Assembly: GCF_030247185.1 (NCBI RefSeq) | Contig: NC_080570.1 | Span: forward strand, 6,200,001-6,264,000 | Length of the DNA stretch: 64,000 nucleotides | DNA from: Malaya genurostris | Taxonomy: Eukaryota; Arthropoda; Insecta; Diptera; Culicidae | Reading direction: 5' to 3' | In this document: in pieces, positions 46,745 through 56,679 of the stretch | Layout: every line of letters starts with the position of its first letter | Numbering within the stretch: position 1 is the stretch's first letter | Translations under genes and position numbers: made by a program | The notes under the pieces: generated by a model | The model's input: the letters and a program-made list of their open reading frames with translations, nothing else | Databases searched by the model: none | Told to the model about the DNA's origin: nothing

Positions 46745-47135
46745 GTTTTTTTGCTATGACTGAGCGGAAACATATATTGGAGAAGCCAAATGAAAGAAAA
46801 GATGAATTTTTGGAAAAAGATACGCTCAGAGACAGGACTCGAACCTGCGTTCTTATGCATTCCGTGCATACGCGCTACCATTTCGCCACTCTGATCTTGT
46901 TTTAATCACTCTAAAACGCCAAACAGACATAGTAGAAACGTACATCGAACATGGTCTACATCCTGGCCGTCACCCGACCGATACCTTCTATCCAAACATC
47001 TTCTCTGTTCATCAAACACTAGTCCTCTCGCTTTATACCTATTTCTCCGATCAAGCATTGAGTAGGAGAGTGTATTTATAATCGCTTGTCACCTTCTTTA
47101 ATGGTGCCAGTCGCTGGCTGGACATCGTTCACACA
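46745..47135 (-). mobile_element. SINE-like element with tRNA-derived head
   Basis: It interrupts the CGATA array. On the minus strand a leader (from about 47135) includes GACCATGTTCGATGTACGTT, then the tRNA-like unit (46895-46825), then a tail GCGTATCTTTTTCCAAAA through TTTGGCTTCTCCAATATATG to a short A-run. A second, deleted copy is at 7505-7683, which shows this is a dispersed family and not a host tRNA gene. The limits of the leader are uncertain because only its last part is shared. Confidence 0.7.
46825..46895 (-). tRNA. tRNA-like SINE head (pseudo-tRNA, loop GGA)
   Basis: 71 nt folding as a cloverleaf: a 6-7 bp acceptor stem (ATCAGAG/CTCTGAG, one mismatch), a D-arm GCGAAATGGTAGCGC, an anticodon stem TATGC/GCATA with loop ACGGAAT (anticodon position GGA), and a T-arm GCAGG-TTCGAGT-CCTGT. 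A- and B-box promoter sequences are good. Anticodon GGA would be Ser, but a Ser tRNA needs a long variable arm, which is absent. The D-arm is closest to tRNA-Trp. It is therefore a derived pseudo-tRNA that may still recruit RNA polymerase III. Confidence 0.65.
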
Positions 47136-47139
47136 TCAA

Positions 47140-47960
47140 AGCGAATTAATCGATATAAACGATATACAATCGATAAATCGATATAATTGATAAAACGATA
47201 TAATTGATAAAAATATAATTGATAATTGATGTTATCTATACAACGATATAATCGACGAAACTAATATGATCGATAAAACAGACATGAACGAAAAAACGAT
47301 GTAATCGATAAAGCGATACAATCGATATAATGATAACGATAAACGATAAACGATAAATGATAAACGATAGAAACTATAAAATCGATATAATCGATTGAAT
47401 GGAACATTTTATTGAAAAACTGCTCGAGTAAAGGAGAAAAAATTAGAAAAAACTGCCCAAAAACGGTATAAACGATGAACAATAAAATGACATTCAAAAA
47501 TCAATGATTTAATCGATGTAAACGATACAATCGATAAAACGAAATAATAGATAAAATGGCATTGATAAAACGATATAATCCATAAAACAACATACTCTGA
47601 AATGGTAAAATCGATGAATCGATATATTTAACAAAACGATATAATCGATAAAACGATATAATCCATGAACGATATTATCCATAAAACAATATAATCTATA
47701 AAACGATATAATCGATGAAACTATATTATCGATCGATTATATGATTGAACGATATCATTGATAAAACGATACAATCGATCAAAACAATATAATCGATGAA
47801 ATCAATGAAATCCATAAAAATGATAGAAATGATATAATCGATAAAACGAAAAACGATATAATTAATTCAAACTATAACTGATTAAAACGTTGATCGATAA
47901 TCACGTAATCGATAAAAACATAATAAATAATCGATAGAATGATAATCAATAAAACGGTGA
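47140..47960 (+). repeat. CGATA-rich tandem repeat, right block
   Basis: A continuation of the degenerate 17 bp array, including TATCGATA-like words and blocks of AACGATATAATCGATAAAAC. The GCTCGAG words recur near 47420 and 47990. Confidence 0.88.
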
Positions 47961-48004
47961 AAAACAATAAAAAACTGTTCGAATAATTGCTCGAAAACTG
48001 TTAA

Positions 48005-48130
48005 AATACACTAAGGTCTTTTTTATGCGGTCTTTTTATGCGGTTTTTTTTATGCGATTTTTTTTATACGAAGTTTCAGAGTTATGCGTTTTTTATGCAA
48101 ATCTTAAGAGTTATGCGGTACATAAACTAG
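48005..48130 (+). repeat. TTTTTATGCGG repeat patch
   Basis: Four or so degenerate units of a T-run plus ATGCGG and GAAGTTTCAGAGTTATGCG, resembling the 39-42 kb minisatellite. The related ends 'aaggtcttttttatgcgg' and 'cataaaaaagacttcagt' are inverted, so the patch could also be a small hairpin element. Confidence 0.55.
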
Positions 48131-48834
48131 CATAAAAAAGACTTCAGTATACTGCTCGAAAAAAAAAAACAATAAAAACTACTCGAGTAACGGTGGCAAA
48201 ACGATTTTGACTGCTCGAAAAAACGGCTCGAGGAACGGTGAGAAAACTGCTCGACAAACAGGCAACAGTGAAGCTTACTTTTGTCATTTTCAAAACAATG
48301 GATTTAAAACAAATTCGTCTGTTAATCAAGTAAAATAAACAAAATATTTGGAAAATTGAGCTATCGTTCTATTTAAAGGGTAAACTGTTTCAATATGTGG
48401 ATTTCATATATAGATCAAGGTTTTCGATGCATTCTTTAATTGCCAGTCACTACTGAGAAATTGTTCTAACATTTATTGCAATGTCCTATTCCAACATGTG
48501 CAATACTGTACGCATGACCAATCAAACACACACTTTTATACCATGTCAACTTTTACAAAAGGACTTTATTTTTGAATATCACCAAAAAATCATTTAAAAT
48601 AGAGAAATTTGAAATTTCTAGGTTAACAAGATTGCTTTAATAAACTGTTTTAAACGCTTTCCAAAGAAGTATTCTATTTTTGAGCTAGTTATGGCTTGTC
48701 CGCGACAAAATCTGAATATCCTTAAATACTGATATCAACGGGAACATTTAGCCAACGCGTGCAATATTTTTCAGACTGATGAACGTATGTCTGTGCGTTG
48801 AGAAAATCAATTTTTAATTATATTACATCGAAAT

Positions 48835-49380
48835 TTGACGAAGTTTTCCTGCGTGATAAAGGGCGATGAAACTCATACGTTGGAAGACTTTAAGCAGCTT
48901 CTCGGAATGGCTTTTTATATTATCACACAACGGAACGGTGTAGACGAGTTTTTCAGGACGAAGAACAACGTTTGGTCTGGCAAGCAATATGCAGCTGTGG
49001 TCGAGCAAACCAGAGCTTCATCACGACCGGTACGGAAAACAAGGAAATATATCGAGAAGAATGCCTAAAGAAGCGATTGTCATCATTTCTATGCAGCCAT
49101 GACGCTGCCTCGCTATTCTAATGGCCTGATTTAGCATCTTACCGCAAGGTCAAAGATGTTTGAGAATGGAATAAAGCGAATGGCGTCCATGTTGTACTGA
49201 AAGAGGCAAATCCACCTAAATGCCCGGAGTTGCGACCCAACGAGCGGTATTGAGAGAACTCTTTCAATATGAACAATAAGCTACAATTATTAAAAAAAAA
49301 AAACGTAAATCTTGGACACATGGCAGTCAAATTGATTGCAAAGAAGCCTACACCGATCATAATGGCTGGAGTAAACTAAA
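48835..49380 (+). pseudogene. ITmD37E transposase relic, third copy
   Basis: Fragments follow the family order: VIKGDETHTLEDFKQLLGMA (first Asp), RNGVDEFFRTKNNVWSGKQY, an IEKECLKKRL-like piece, WPDLASYRKVKDV, EWNKANGVHVVLKEANPPKC and PELRPNER. Thirty-seven positions separate the second acid and the Glu, counting one stop. Several frameshifts and stops are present. The N-terminal part and terminal repeats were not found. Confidence 0.8.
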
Positions 49381-49639
49381 AAGTTCGTAGTTTCTTCTTG
49401 CTGCCCAATTAGTATTGTGACTTTTTCGTCAGAATTCTATTACCAGATAACAAAAGTTTCGTGTCGAATCCAGGTCCCAATGCATTTACCGAGTCGTTAG
49501 CGAACAATAAAAACATAAATGTAAGGAGTGTACTTTCTTGGCAAGCTCCAGGAAAGTTTGCAAATATGTCGAACTTCACAGTTCCGTTATATTATTATTA
49601 TATGCAAATTTTCAAACCAGAATTTAACCCGTGCCCGAT

Positions 49640-50130
49640 TCAAGATACGAAAGATTTTGAGAATATATTTATTTTAAACCCGACCCGAATCTTTATCCGT
49701 ATTCGGCCCGAATCCGACAAAAATTTTACTTCTAAACTCGAGTCTTACCAGAGCGTATCGGAATCGTTTTCAGGTCGAGCTTCAAAACCGGAAATTCGAC
49801 CGACTCTAAAAGCAATTTTTCAAGCTCGATTGATAATTTTTTTTACCCGATTTGGTAAAAAATAGAAGTGTTTACTCTTACTAAACCCGAATCCAATGAT
49901 TTTTTGCATCAATCAAATCTCGACCCGAATAGAATATAAAAATCTTCATTCGAACCTGACCCATCGGGTTTAGAGATGGTCGGATATGCAAATTCATAAA
50001 TCCGATCCCGACCCGTACTACGTTTATCCGAACCAGAACCGACTCCGACAAATTTTTATTTTTCTTTACCCGAAATTTTTATTTCTCAACTCGAAACCGA
50101 TCTGTACCCGATTGAAGACACGAAATTCAA
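49640..50130 (+). repeat. CCCGA/TCCGAC degenerate repeat
   Basis: Words such as CCCGACCCGAAT, CCGAATCCGACAAAAATTTT and TACCCGA recur across about 490 bp. Related inverted sequence (TCGGGTTTGGGTTCGGGTTC) is at 57357. The frame at 49461-49865 is a by-product of this composition. Confidence 0.6.
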
Positions 50131-50149
50131 AAAATTTTTTGAAATAATA

Positions 50150-50470
50150 ATTTTTTTTGGGGCTCTAGATTTCCACAATCGAAATTTTGTTCAATGTCAT
50201 AAGTCTTAGAATGAAACATTTTCTGGGATTTGGAAAAAAATTGAGATTTACGAAACCGAAAACAAAATTTTGATGCAAACTTTGCAGAATTGCAAACAAA
50301 TTTTTTTTATCTCAACTGGGACGTTTTTAAAATTTTTGAAATCGAATTTTTTGTTGTTATCGAATGTCTTAAAAAAGCATGAAATTTTTACGAGATTGCA
50401 CCAGATCTCCACGTTTCAGGCAATTCTAAGACATTCGGCATTAAACAAATTTTTCGATTTCGGAAATGTC
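50150..50470. repeat. GCATGAAACGT-family degenerate repeats
   Basis: 'cttaga', 'atgaaac' and 'gagattgcaccagatctc' variants recur in both orientations, as at 5.2-5.7 kb and 55.9-56.3 kb. Confidence 0.55.
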
Positions 50471-50472
50471 AA

Positions 50473-50665
50473 ACCATTTTTAATCCACCAAGTGGTGTAA
50501 TGATGTCTTTCTTATATTACTTATATTTCAAAAACTAAAATCACTAGAAGATTCTGCGAAGATTTTTTATTCATATATAGATCTGGCAACCCTGCACGCT
50601 ATACAAAATTGAACAAAACACGCTGTATACTAGGCGGTGGTGTTTTCTCCTTTCGTACCAGCACG
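50473..50665. repeat. Dispersed repeat, partner of 20531-20750
   Basis: The same block order as at 20.5 kb, starting TTTTTAATCCACCAAGTGGT and ending near GGTGGTGTTTTCTCCTTTCG. It is directly followed by the CCGGAACCGGAAGTCGGATC repeat type. Confidence 0.65.
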
Positions 50666-50694
50666 TATCGGTTATGCATCATTTTGTATGACAG

Positions 50695-51120
50695 TTTGAA
50701 AGTTTTGACACTCATCGCCCTATAATTTCGGAACCGGAAGTCGGATCTAGTTGAAATTGCACTTTATCTTTTAAGACGCTGAGAGCTTTGAATCATGATT
50801 TGTGGAAATCGGGTTATAACTGTTGCTGAGGAATCGAAGTAAGTTCAGTTTTTAGAGCTTTTCTTCACTATTAGCGAAGTTTTCGGAAGCGGAAACCGGG
50901 GCAAGTAGTCCCAAAGTAGATTTATGTATCCTCTAACTAACTAGATCAATTTACTAGTCAATTTTATAAATTTTTGCACTTTTGCAAAAATACTCATGAA
51001 ATTGAACATTTTTCACTTATCGCACTGTAATACCGGAACCGAAAGTCGGATCTGGATCAACTTTTCGGAGACTGAAGAATTTCAAGACCTTTTATTTGCA
51101 TCTCAGATTGTGAAAATCGT
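50695..51120 (+). repeat. Tandem CCGGAACCGRAAGTCGGATC repeat
   Basis: At least two degenerate units (near 50730 and 51030), each starting CACT-ATCGC-TRTAAT-CGGAACC and continuing about 150-300 bp. The same family forms the clearer tandem array at 53340-53790. Confidence 0.6.
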
Positions 51121-51129
51121 ATAGAAAAT

Positions 51130-52680
51130 TTCTTACTAAATCAATATTTTATAGAAATGAATCTACAAAAACAGCCACCGCGTCGGCAAACGGACCGAAG
51201 ACCAATACAGTCAAGGTATCGAGTTCCCGTGAGTAGAGATACTATTTTGACTCAATCCGTTCAACCCGGGAGCGCTGCTTTGATGTCGGTAGGATTACGT
51301 TTTATTGGCAAATGCCACTTTTTATTATTATTAGTGAGTGATTTCGTTAATCTTCTATGGTACCAGTCAGTCGTTTTCCCAGTCGTAGTTCGGTTCGGGT
51401 TCGGCAACTAAACTATCGACGGGGTGGCAAGCAGCTATTCAACCCAGCCAAGCCAAGCCCGATGGAAGACGGAGGATGACGTTTCGAACGAACATATTGG
51501 AGCAGAAAATTGGGCGTTCAATAACAAACAGAAAGAGAAGATTATGACTTGCCACGGCTAAATGATGTACTCCCCATCTGTTGTTTCTTTTTGGCAAAGT
51601 GCTTAGGAGCACAGGATTAGGCGCACAGCCGAATGGTAATTTAATTTGGACTTAGCTTCCGGTTAGGGGTTCCATAGGATTTGTTTCGGGGGAACAGCTG
51701 CCTTTAATGGCTTTGACAACTGACTGACTGGAGTGCACTTTGCGCTATCCGTGGAGAAAGAGCATTAATTACGTGACAACAAATCATGCCTGCAACCGTT
51801 CAAAACTTCTTTAACATTCCCATTATGTTTGTGGCCAATGGCAAGGAAACCACCTTCTTTGGTCATAAATTAGATCTAGCATTCCTATTACATGAGAACA
51901 GCACAGCCTACATGCTGATACGCACGGTTAGAGACCTATAGGCCTTAATTAGTTTCAGCAGCAACAATGGCACTAACAAACATACAAACACACACACTCA
52001 GAGCCAGGCGCACACACACACATTTACACGACAGCAGGCATGCACTGACCGAGAACAATACACAATCCCATTCCCTTTCCCCTTTGGACACATCACACAT
52101 CCGGGGGTCGCAAAAAGCAACAATCGTAACGAGACTTGGATCCTGCACTCGGTCGTTCGGTCGCTCGGTTGGTCACCATGGCACGGATGCTGTGGCTGCT
52201 CTCTATCAGATTTGAACGTTACTCGGCCTAGCCCTAGCAGTTTGCTTAGTACCGCCGCACCACCCAGCAGTTGGGCTCGCAGTGTAACATAAATTTATTG
52301 AAATAATTCTGCATATCAGTATATTTTATCTTGGACCACAAACGGACCCGGAACCGACGGGACTGGTTCCTCGTTAGCTTGTATCAACAGTCTGGCGTGA
52401 TGTGTTGGGACTTGGGCAGAGGGATTCAATTCAAAGGACGACGTTTATTTTTTTTTCTCCCTCTTCCTTCTCTAGCTCCCGATGTTTGCTCTGTTGGTTG
52501 ACTCTAACGACAAGTTATGAGTTTGACATATATGAGAGATTAGGTATAGATTTAATAAATACTGGTCGGTGAAAAACATATTTCCATTGCTCTTTCACAA
52601 TTTGCGTGTGCTTTCGTTTGCTTTAATAAAAAAAATTAAAGCTAACAAACTAAAATCATCTATGAAGATAGGGAATGTTT
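51130..52680. other. Gene-free stretch
   Basis: No gene was recognised. Short CA-rich tracts lie near 51985-52025. Open frames at 51157-51411 and 51967-52215 lack any domain and do not show convincing splice context for the zinc-finger gene. Confidence 0.45.
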
Positions 52681-52689
52681 CGACATTTG

Positions 52690-52765
52690 CTTTGAACTAC
52701 CTCAAGGCAATCACTTAGGACCAATAATATTTTTACTCTTTTTGAACGATATCAACACTGGCGAA
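52690..52765 (+). pseudogene. Non-LTR reverse transcriptase scrap
   Basis: The plus strand reads LPQGNHLGPIIFLLFLNDIN, the conserved PQGSxLGPLLFxLxxNDI block just before the catalytic ADD box of LINE-type reverse transcriptases. Nothing else of the gene is preserved. Confidence 0.75.
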
Positions 52766-52771
52766 GATGGC

Positions 52772-52830
52772 AGTTCAATTCAAACTGCTTAAAGCACTGA
52801 TGAGTAGAAAGCGAAACGCGAAGAAATCGA
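52772..52830 (+). repeat. Partial hammerhead-repeat copy
   Basis: CAGTTCAATTCAAACTGC and GCACTGATGAGTAGAAAGCG, then AAACGCG, match the 3' half of the ribozyme at 56583-56679. The core strings CTGATGA and GAAAC are kept, but stem II is weak and the 5' half with the cleavage site is missing, so it should be inactive. Confidence 0.65.
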
Positions 52831-53339
52831 AACGAAAACAGTACATATTGTACAAACCAAAAAATAAGCCCTAAATGTTCGATTCCTTCATACCTGGTCT
52901 CTTGTAAGGATGAAAAGATTCCATGCAAATTGCTAGTAACCTAAGAAAATCTGCGGGCTATATGACAATTGACATCCTGCTTGATACTACAACCATTTCA
53001 TGAAATTGCACAAAAATGTATCGACTCTGAAAGGTAATAAGAATTCTTCTACATCGGCTTCAAGTTGTCCAAGTACTTCTGAGATGAGAATTGACAACAG
53101 TGAGTGTATTACTCTTGTCATGGATTCAAGTTAAAAGTACCAATGTGAAACAAGGCAACAACATTAAAACAACAATAAAACAGACGAAAACCCTGTTTTC
53201 CGGAATCGGAAACCAGGATAGCCAAAATCGGTTTATTAGATTTGTCCACTGATAATTGCTACCGGTTGGAATAGTTACGAGATCAGTTTAGAATTTTTTC
53301 TATGTGTTTTGTTTCGCCACTTCAAGTGAGGGTATCAAA

Positions 53340-53790
53340 TTTTAAACACACTTTACACTATAATTGCGGAACCGGAAGTCGCATCCAGACGAAACTTTTG
53401 AGTTTTGTATAGGACCTTCCACTTCCACTGAGACCTAATTTTGATTAAATCGGTCACGCCATCTCTGAGAAAAGCGATGAAATAATGAGATATTGAATTT
53501 TTACACTAATCACCCTGTAATTCCGGAACCGAAAGTTGGATCCAAATGAAATTCAGGAACTTTGTATAAGACATTTATACCTTTCATTCGAATCGTGCGA
53601 ATTTTGTGCGAATCGGTTCAGCCATCTCTGAGAAAAGTTAGTGCACCCTTTTTCATTATTTCGCACATATCATCCTGTAATTCCGTAAGTCGGATTTGAA
53701 TAAAATTTAGGAACTTTGCATGGGGTTACAAGACCTTTGATTTGAATCTAAGTTTGTAAAAATCGGTTCAGCCTTCTCTGAGAAAAGTGA
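53340..53790 (+). repeat. Tandem repeat, about 150-170 bp unit, three copies
   Basis: Three degenerate units begin near 53350, 53515 and 53670 with 'cc(c)tgtaattccggaaccg(g/a)aagt' and end with 'tcggt(t/c)cagcc(a/t)tctctgagaaaa'. No coding content is seen. Related units are at 50695-51120. Confidence 0.8.
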
Positions 53791-53794
53791 ATGC

Positions 53795-54900
53795 AAAAAA
53801 AGGCGGGTGGGTAATGTCAGAGACATAACTGGATGACGTGAATACGAAAACAACTGACATGTTCCTCAACACTTCCGAATATCAATTAGTTGATCAATTG
53901 TATGAATTATGCAAGCATTCAAGGCTTTACTTGATTTCGATTACTGTGAATTTCACACAGCGAAAAGTGCACAAATCTAACCAAACTGTTCTAGATTTGC
54001 ACTAAACTGAGGTTTTTTATCTTTGATTTGCGAAGAAGAAATCCTAATAGTTCTTTAGAAAACTTTTAGAGCCATTAGAACGGCTGATTTTGTGTGATGC
54101 TCCCTAGTGTTGTTCTCTTTTCGTTTTTTTTGCACCAATGCAAACGACTAGCAGCTGGGACATAATCGCTCTTGTCGGAAGCGAAATTAGCTTTTCAAAC
54201 TGATCCAATTTTTGTTAAGAGGTTTCTTTTTACGTGAACGGCTATAGAATTTCAATGTCGATTATTTCATTTCGGATTTGCATTTCATTGAAAGAAACTA
54301 TCAGGATGCTGTACGGGATTTATTCCTGGCTTTCAGAAGGACCAAATTGTGGAACTCACTACGATATTAAGCACTGTTCGGAACATTTTTCTCGGACGAT
54401 TTGTTGTACAGCAGCAGAAATTTTGTTCTCTTCCTCAGAACGCGTTGAACGATTGGCTGGTGTTGTCATGGGGCAAATGAAACAGATTTTTCAATAGTGT
54501 ACTATTGAAATACTTCAATGCTGTTGATATACACATTTAAGTTGAAAAATTTCGATTCTATTGGTAGTTAGATTATATAACTCCTTTCACCGATCACTGA
54601 GCTAAGAGCTTTCAAAATACGAGAAAAACAAACGCGCCTTATGAATTATTCTCTTTGATACTCGTTTATACCAAACATTTCAGAAAAGTTTAATTTTGAA
54701 TTATTTGAGATTATGTCACACAATTGAAAATTTTATCACAAAAATTGTGATCATATTTCCGATGGCATGTAGCAAAAATTATGTTGATTCGTTAGATACA
54801 ACAAGAGATATTCACGATCAAAAACTTATCACTCTCTCAGAGGGTACATTTTGAAAAGGCGCCTCATAGTAAAGTAAGTCAAATTCACGACAAAAATGTG
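53795..54900. repeat. Dispersed repeat, partner of 13262-14420
   Basis: It carries the same ordered landmarks as the copy at 13.3 kb, starting GGGTAATGTCAGAGACATAA and ending near CATAGTAAAGTAAGT. The (CA)n tract follows directly. The class of element is unknown. Confidence 0.6.
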
Positions 54901-54901
54901 T

Positions 54902-54902
<1 letters not shown>

Positions 54903-54944
<42 letters not shown>
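54903..54944 (+). repeat. (CA)n microsatellite
   Basis: About 20 perfect CA units. Confidence 0.97.
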
Positions 54945-54948
<4 letters not shown>

Positions 54949-55045
54949 TTTTACGTACTCGAGGAATTGAGTCGAATGGTATATGACATTCGGTCCTCCA
55001 GTTCACGATTCAAAAGTCGGTTTTCCTAGTGACTGCATAACCTAG

Positions 55046-55500
55046 GTCAGGGTAATTTCGCCGAAAACTGTTTTACCGAAAGCCATTTCGCCGAAAGGGT
55101 CATTTCACCGAATCCTGCAATTGTTCTAATATCGTAATTGAAATCGGTTTGAAATAAACACAAATGAAAGATGATAACATTAACGCTCGTTTTGTTCACC
55201 TACAATTGTACTTCTGGAATAAAGATTGATTCACGAACATCACAACGGAGTTCCCTAGAAAACTTGTTGACTGAGCTACTAAGCATCAAAGCAATTGCAT
55301 AGGTGTATCTACCAAACAAGTGTATGTGGTATTTTCCGTTTACTGAGTGCAAAAAAAATCTAATGCGGCTTCACCACAATCGTTTTGGTTCGTGTGATGT
55401 CCTACCTCGCTACCGCTCGTTCGGACCTAACGGCGAAACAACTTTCGGCGAAACGACTTTCGGCGAAATGGCTTTCGTCGAAATGACCCGCTTTAGTCAG
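55046..55500. repeat. Element with TTTCGGCGAAA repeats at both ends
   Basis: The left end carries TTTCGCCGAAA and TTTTACCGAAA words (55050-55115); the right end carries three TTTCGGCGAAA-type words in the opposite sense (55432-55495). GGTCA lies outside the left words and TGACC outside the right. It looks like a non-autonomous element whose ends are short palindromic tandem repeats. The interior has no gene. Confidence 0.55.
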
Positions 55501-55904
55501 CTGTGACCTTATGTGCGAGGTTGAGAATTGAACCTAGGAAAACTAATTGATATGACCCAGTTGATTTCGTAGAGGAGCTGTGAACCTTGTAACTTGACCG
55601 AAGACCACGAAAGAAGGAATGGGCTTAGTTTAGCGCTTATGCCAAATATGCATTGGAAAAATATCTACAGAACTGTATTGTAAAGTAAAAAATCTTTCCT
55701 TTCGCAAAAACATCTTTTTCTTCGGGAGACGACCATGCACTCGTATTTTCATTGCACAATTCTTCCCGCATACTAGAATTTTTTATATAACTAAGCACTA
55801 GTGCTCAATAGTTGAAGTACATCAAAAAAGTCCCTATGCAAAAAATATTGAGCTAAATCGAATATAGATACGGGGTGCCATCCGTCGGTCAAAGTTTGAA
55901 AACT

Positions 55905-56258
55905 TTCGATCTTAAGGACATGAAATTTCCGAAAAAGAATTTTTTTATGCCAAAAGTCTTAGAATGATTTGAAACGTCAGGATTTAGTGTTGTCTAGAAA
56001 AAAAATTCTGATTTTTTTTGTTGAAAAATCGACCTTGGGATTTGAGATTTCCGAAATCGATTTTTTTATGTGGAATGTCTTAGAACTGCATGAAACGTTT
56101 CATGCAATTCTGCGACATTTGGCATAATTTTTATTTTTGATTTTAGAAATCTTAAACCTTCTTTAAGCCTGAGTCGAGATTTTCGAAAAAGAATTTTTTC
56201 GAGATAACACAAAATCTTGATGTTTCATGTAATTCTGAGACATTTGGCATCAACAAAA
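55905..56258. repeat. GCATGAAACGT-family repeats, left cluster
   Basis: Several units of 'cttagaatg', 'catgaaacg', 'gtgtt(a)tctcgaaaaaa' and 'gatttccgaaatcgattttttt' are present, some inverted. A second cluster at 56780-56960 lies on the other side of the palindrome, so the hammerhead element appears to sit inside this repeat. Confidence 0.6.
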
Positions 56259-56268
56259 AATGTCATTC

Positions 56269-56365
56269 TTTACGTTTCGCTTTCAGCTCATTAGTGCGTC
56301 AGCAGTTTATGTTGAACTGCTAACGCCACCTAATGATTCAACATAAACCGCTGAGCAGACGTAAA
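56269..56365 (-). ncRNA. Hammerhead ribozyme, mutated (likely inactive) copy
   Basis: The minus-strand mirror of the active-looking copy. GUC (complement of 56360-56358), stem III TTTACGT/ACGTAAA, stem I with TGC-TCAGC, and GAAAC (complement of 56278-56274) are intact. The core box reads CTAATGA (complement of 56294-56288) in place of CTGATGA, changing the invariant G5 to A, which is known to abolish cleavage in hammerheads. Confidence 0.75.
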
Positions 56366-56582
56366 GTTAATGCTATTTACGTATACACTTATCACACCGA
56401 AGTGCTATGTCTTTACTGACGTGCCGAAAGAAACGAAACTAAGTGACGACTTTCTGGCCATCAACAGATAGTAGTTGTTTAGGGGTTTGGTACCATGTGG
56501 GTACCGGATTTGTGCTTCTTCCGGCACGTCAGTAAAGACATAGCACTTCGGTGTGATAAGTGTATACGTAAATAGCATTAAC

Positions 56583-56679
56583 TTTACGTCTGCTCAGCGG
56601 TTTATGTTGAACCATTAGGTGGCGTTAGCAGTTCAACATAAACTGCTGACGCACTGATGAGCTGAAAGCGAAACGTAAA
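56583..56679 (+). ncRNA. Hammerhead self-cleaving ribozyme
   Basis: All elements of the hammerhead are present in order. Stem III is UUUACGU (56583-56589) paired with ACGUAAA (56673-56679). The cleavage triplet is GUC (56588-56590). Stem I is UGC/GCA, one bulged C (56650), UCAGC/GCUGA, a G-U pair, and a 13 bp helix (56600-56612 with 56631-56643) closed by an 18 nt loop. The core box is CUGAUGA (56654-56660). Stem II is a short GCU/AGC helix with a GAA triloop (56661-56669). The second core box is GAAA (56670-56673). C15.2-G16.2 and A15.1-U16.1 pair as required. Cleavage is expected after C56590. The outer helix is stem III (type III permutation). Stem II is unusually short. Activity is predicted, not shown. 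Confidence 0.85.

Noticed and set aside
46825..46895. Functional nuclear tRNA-Ser(GGA) gene
   Set aside because: A Ser tRNA needs a long variable arm. The unit has a 5 nt variable loop, an imperfect acceptor stem and a conserved repeat tail with a second genomic copy.
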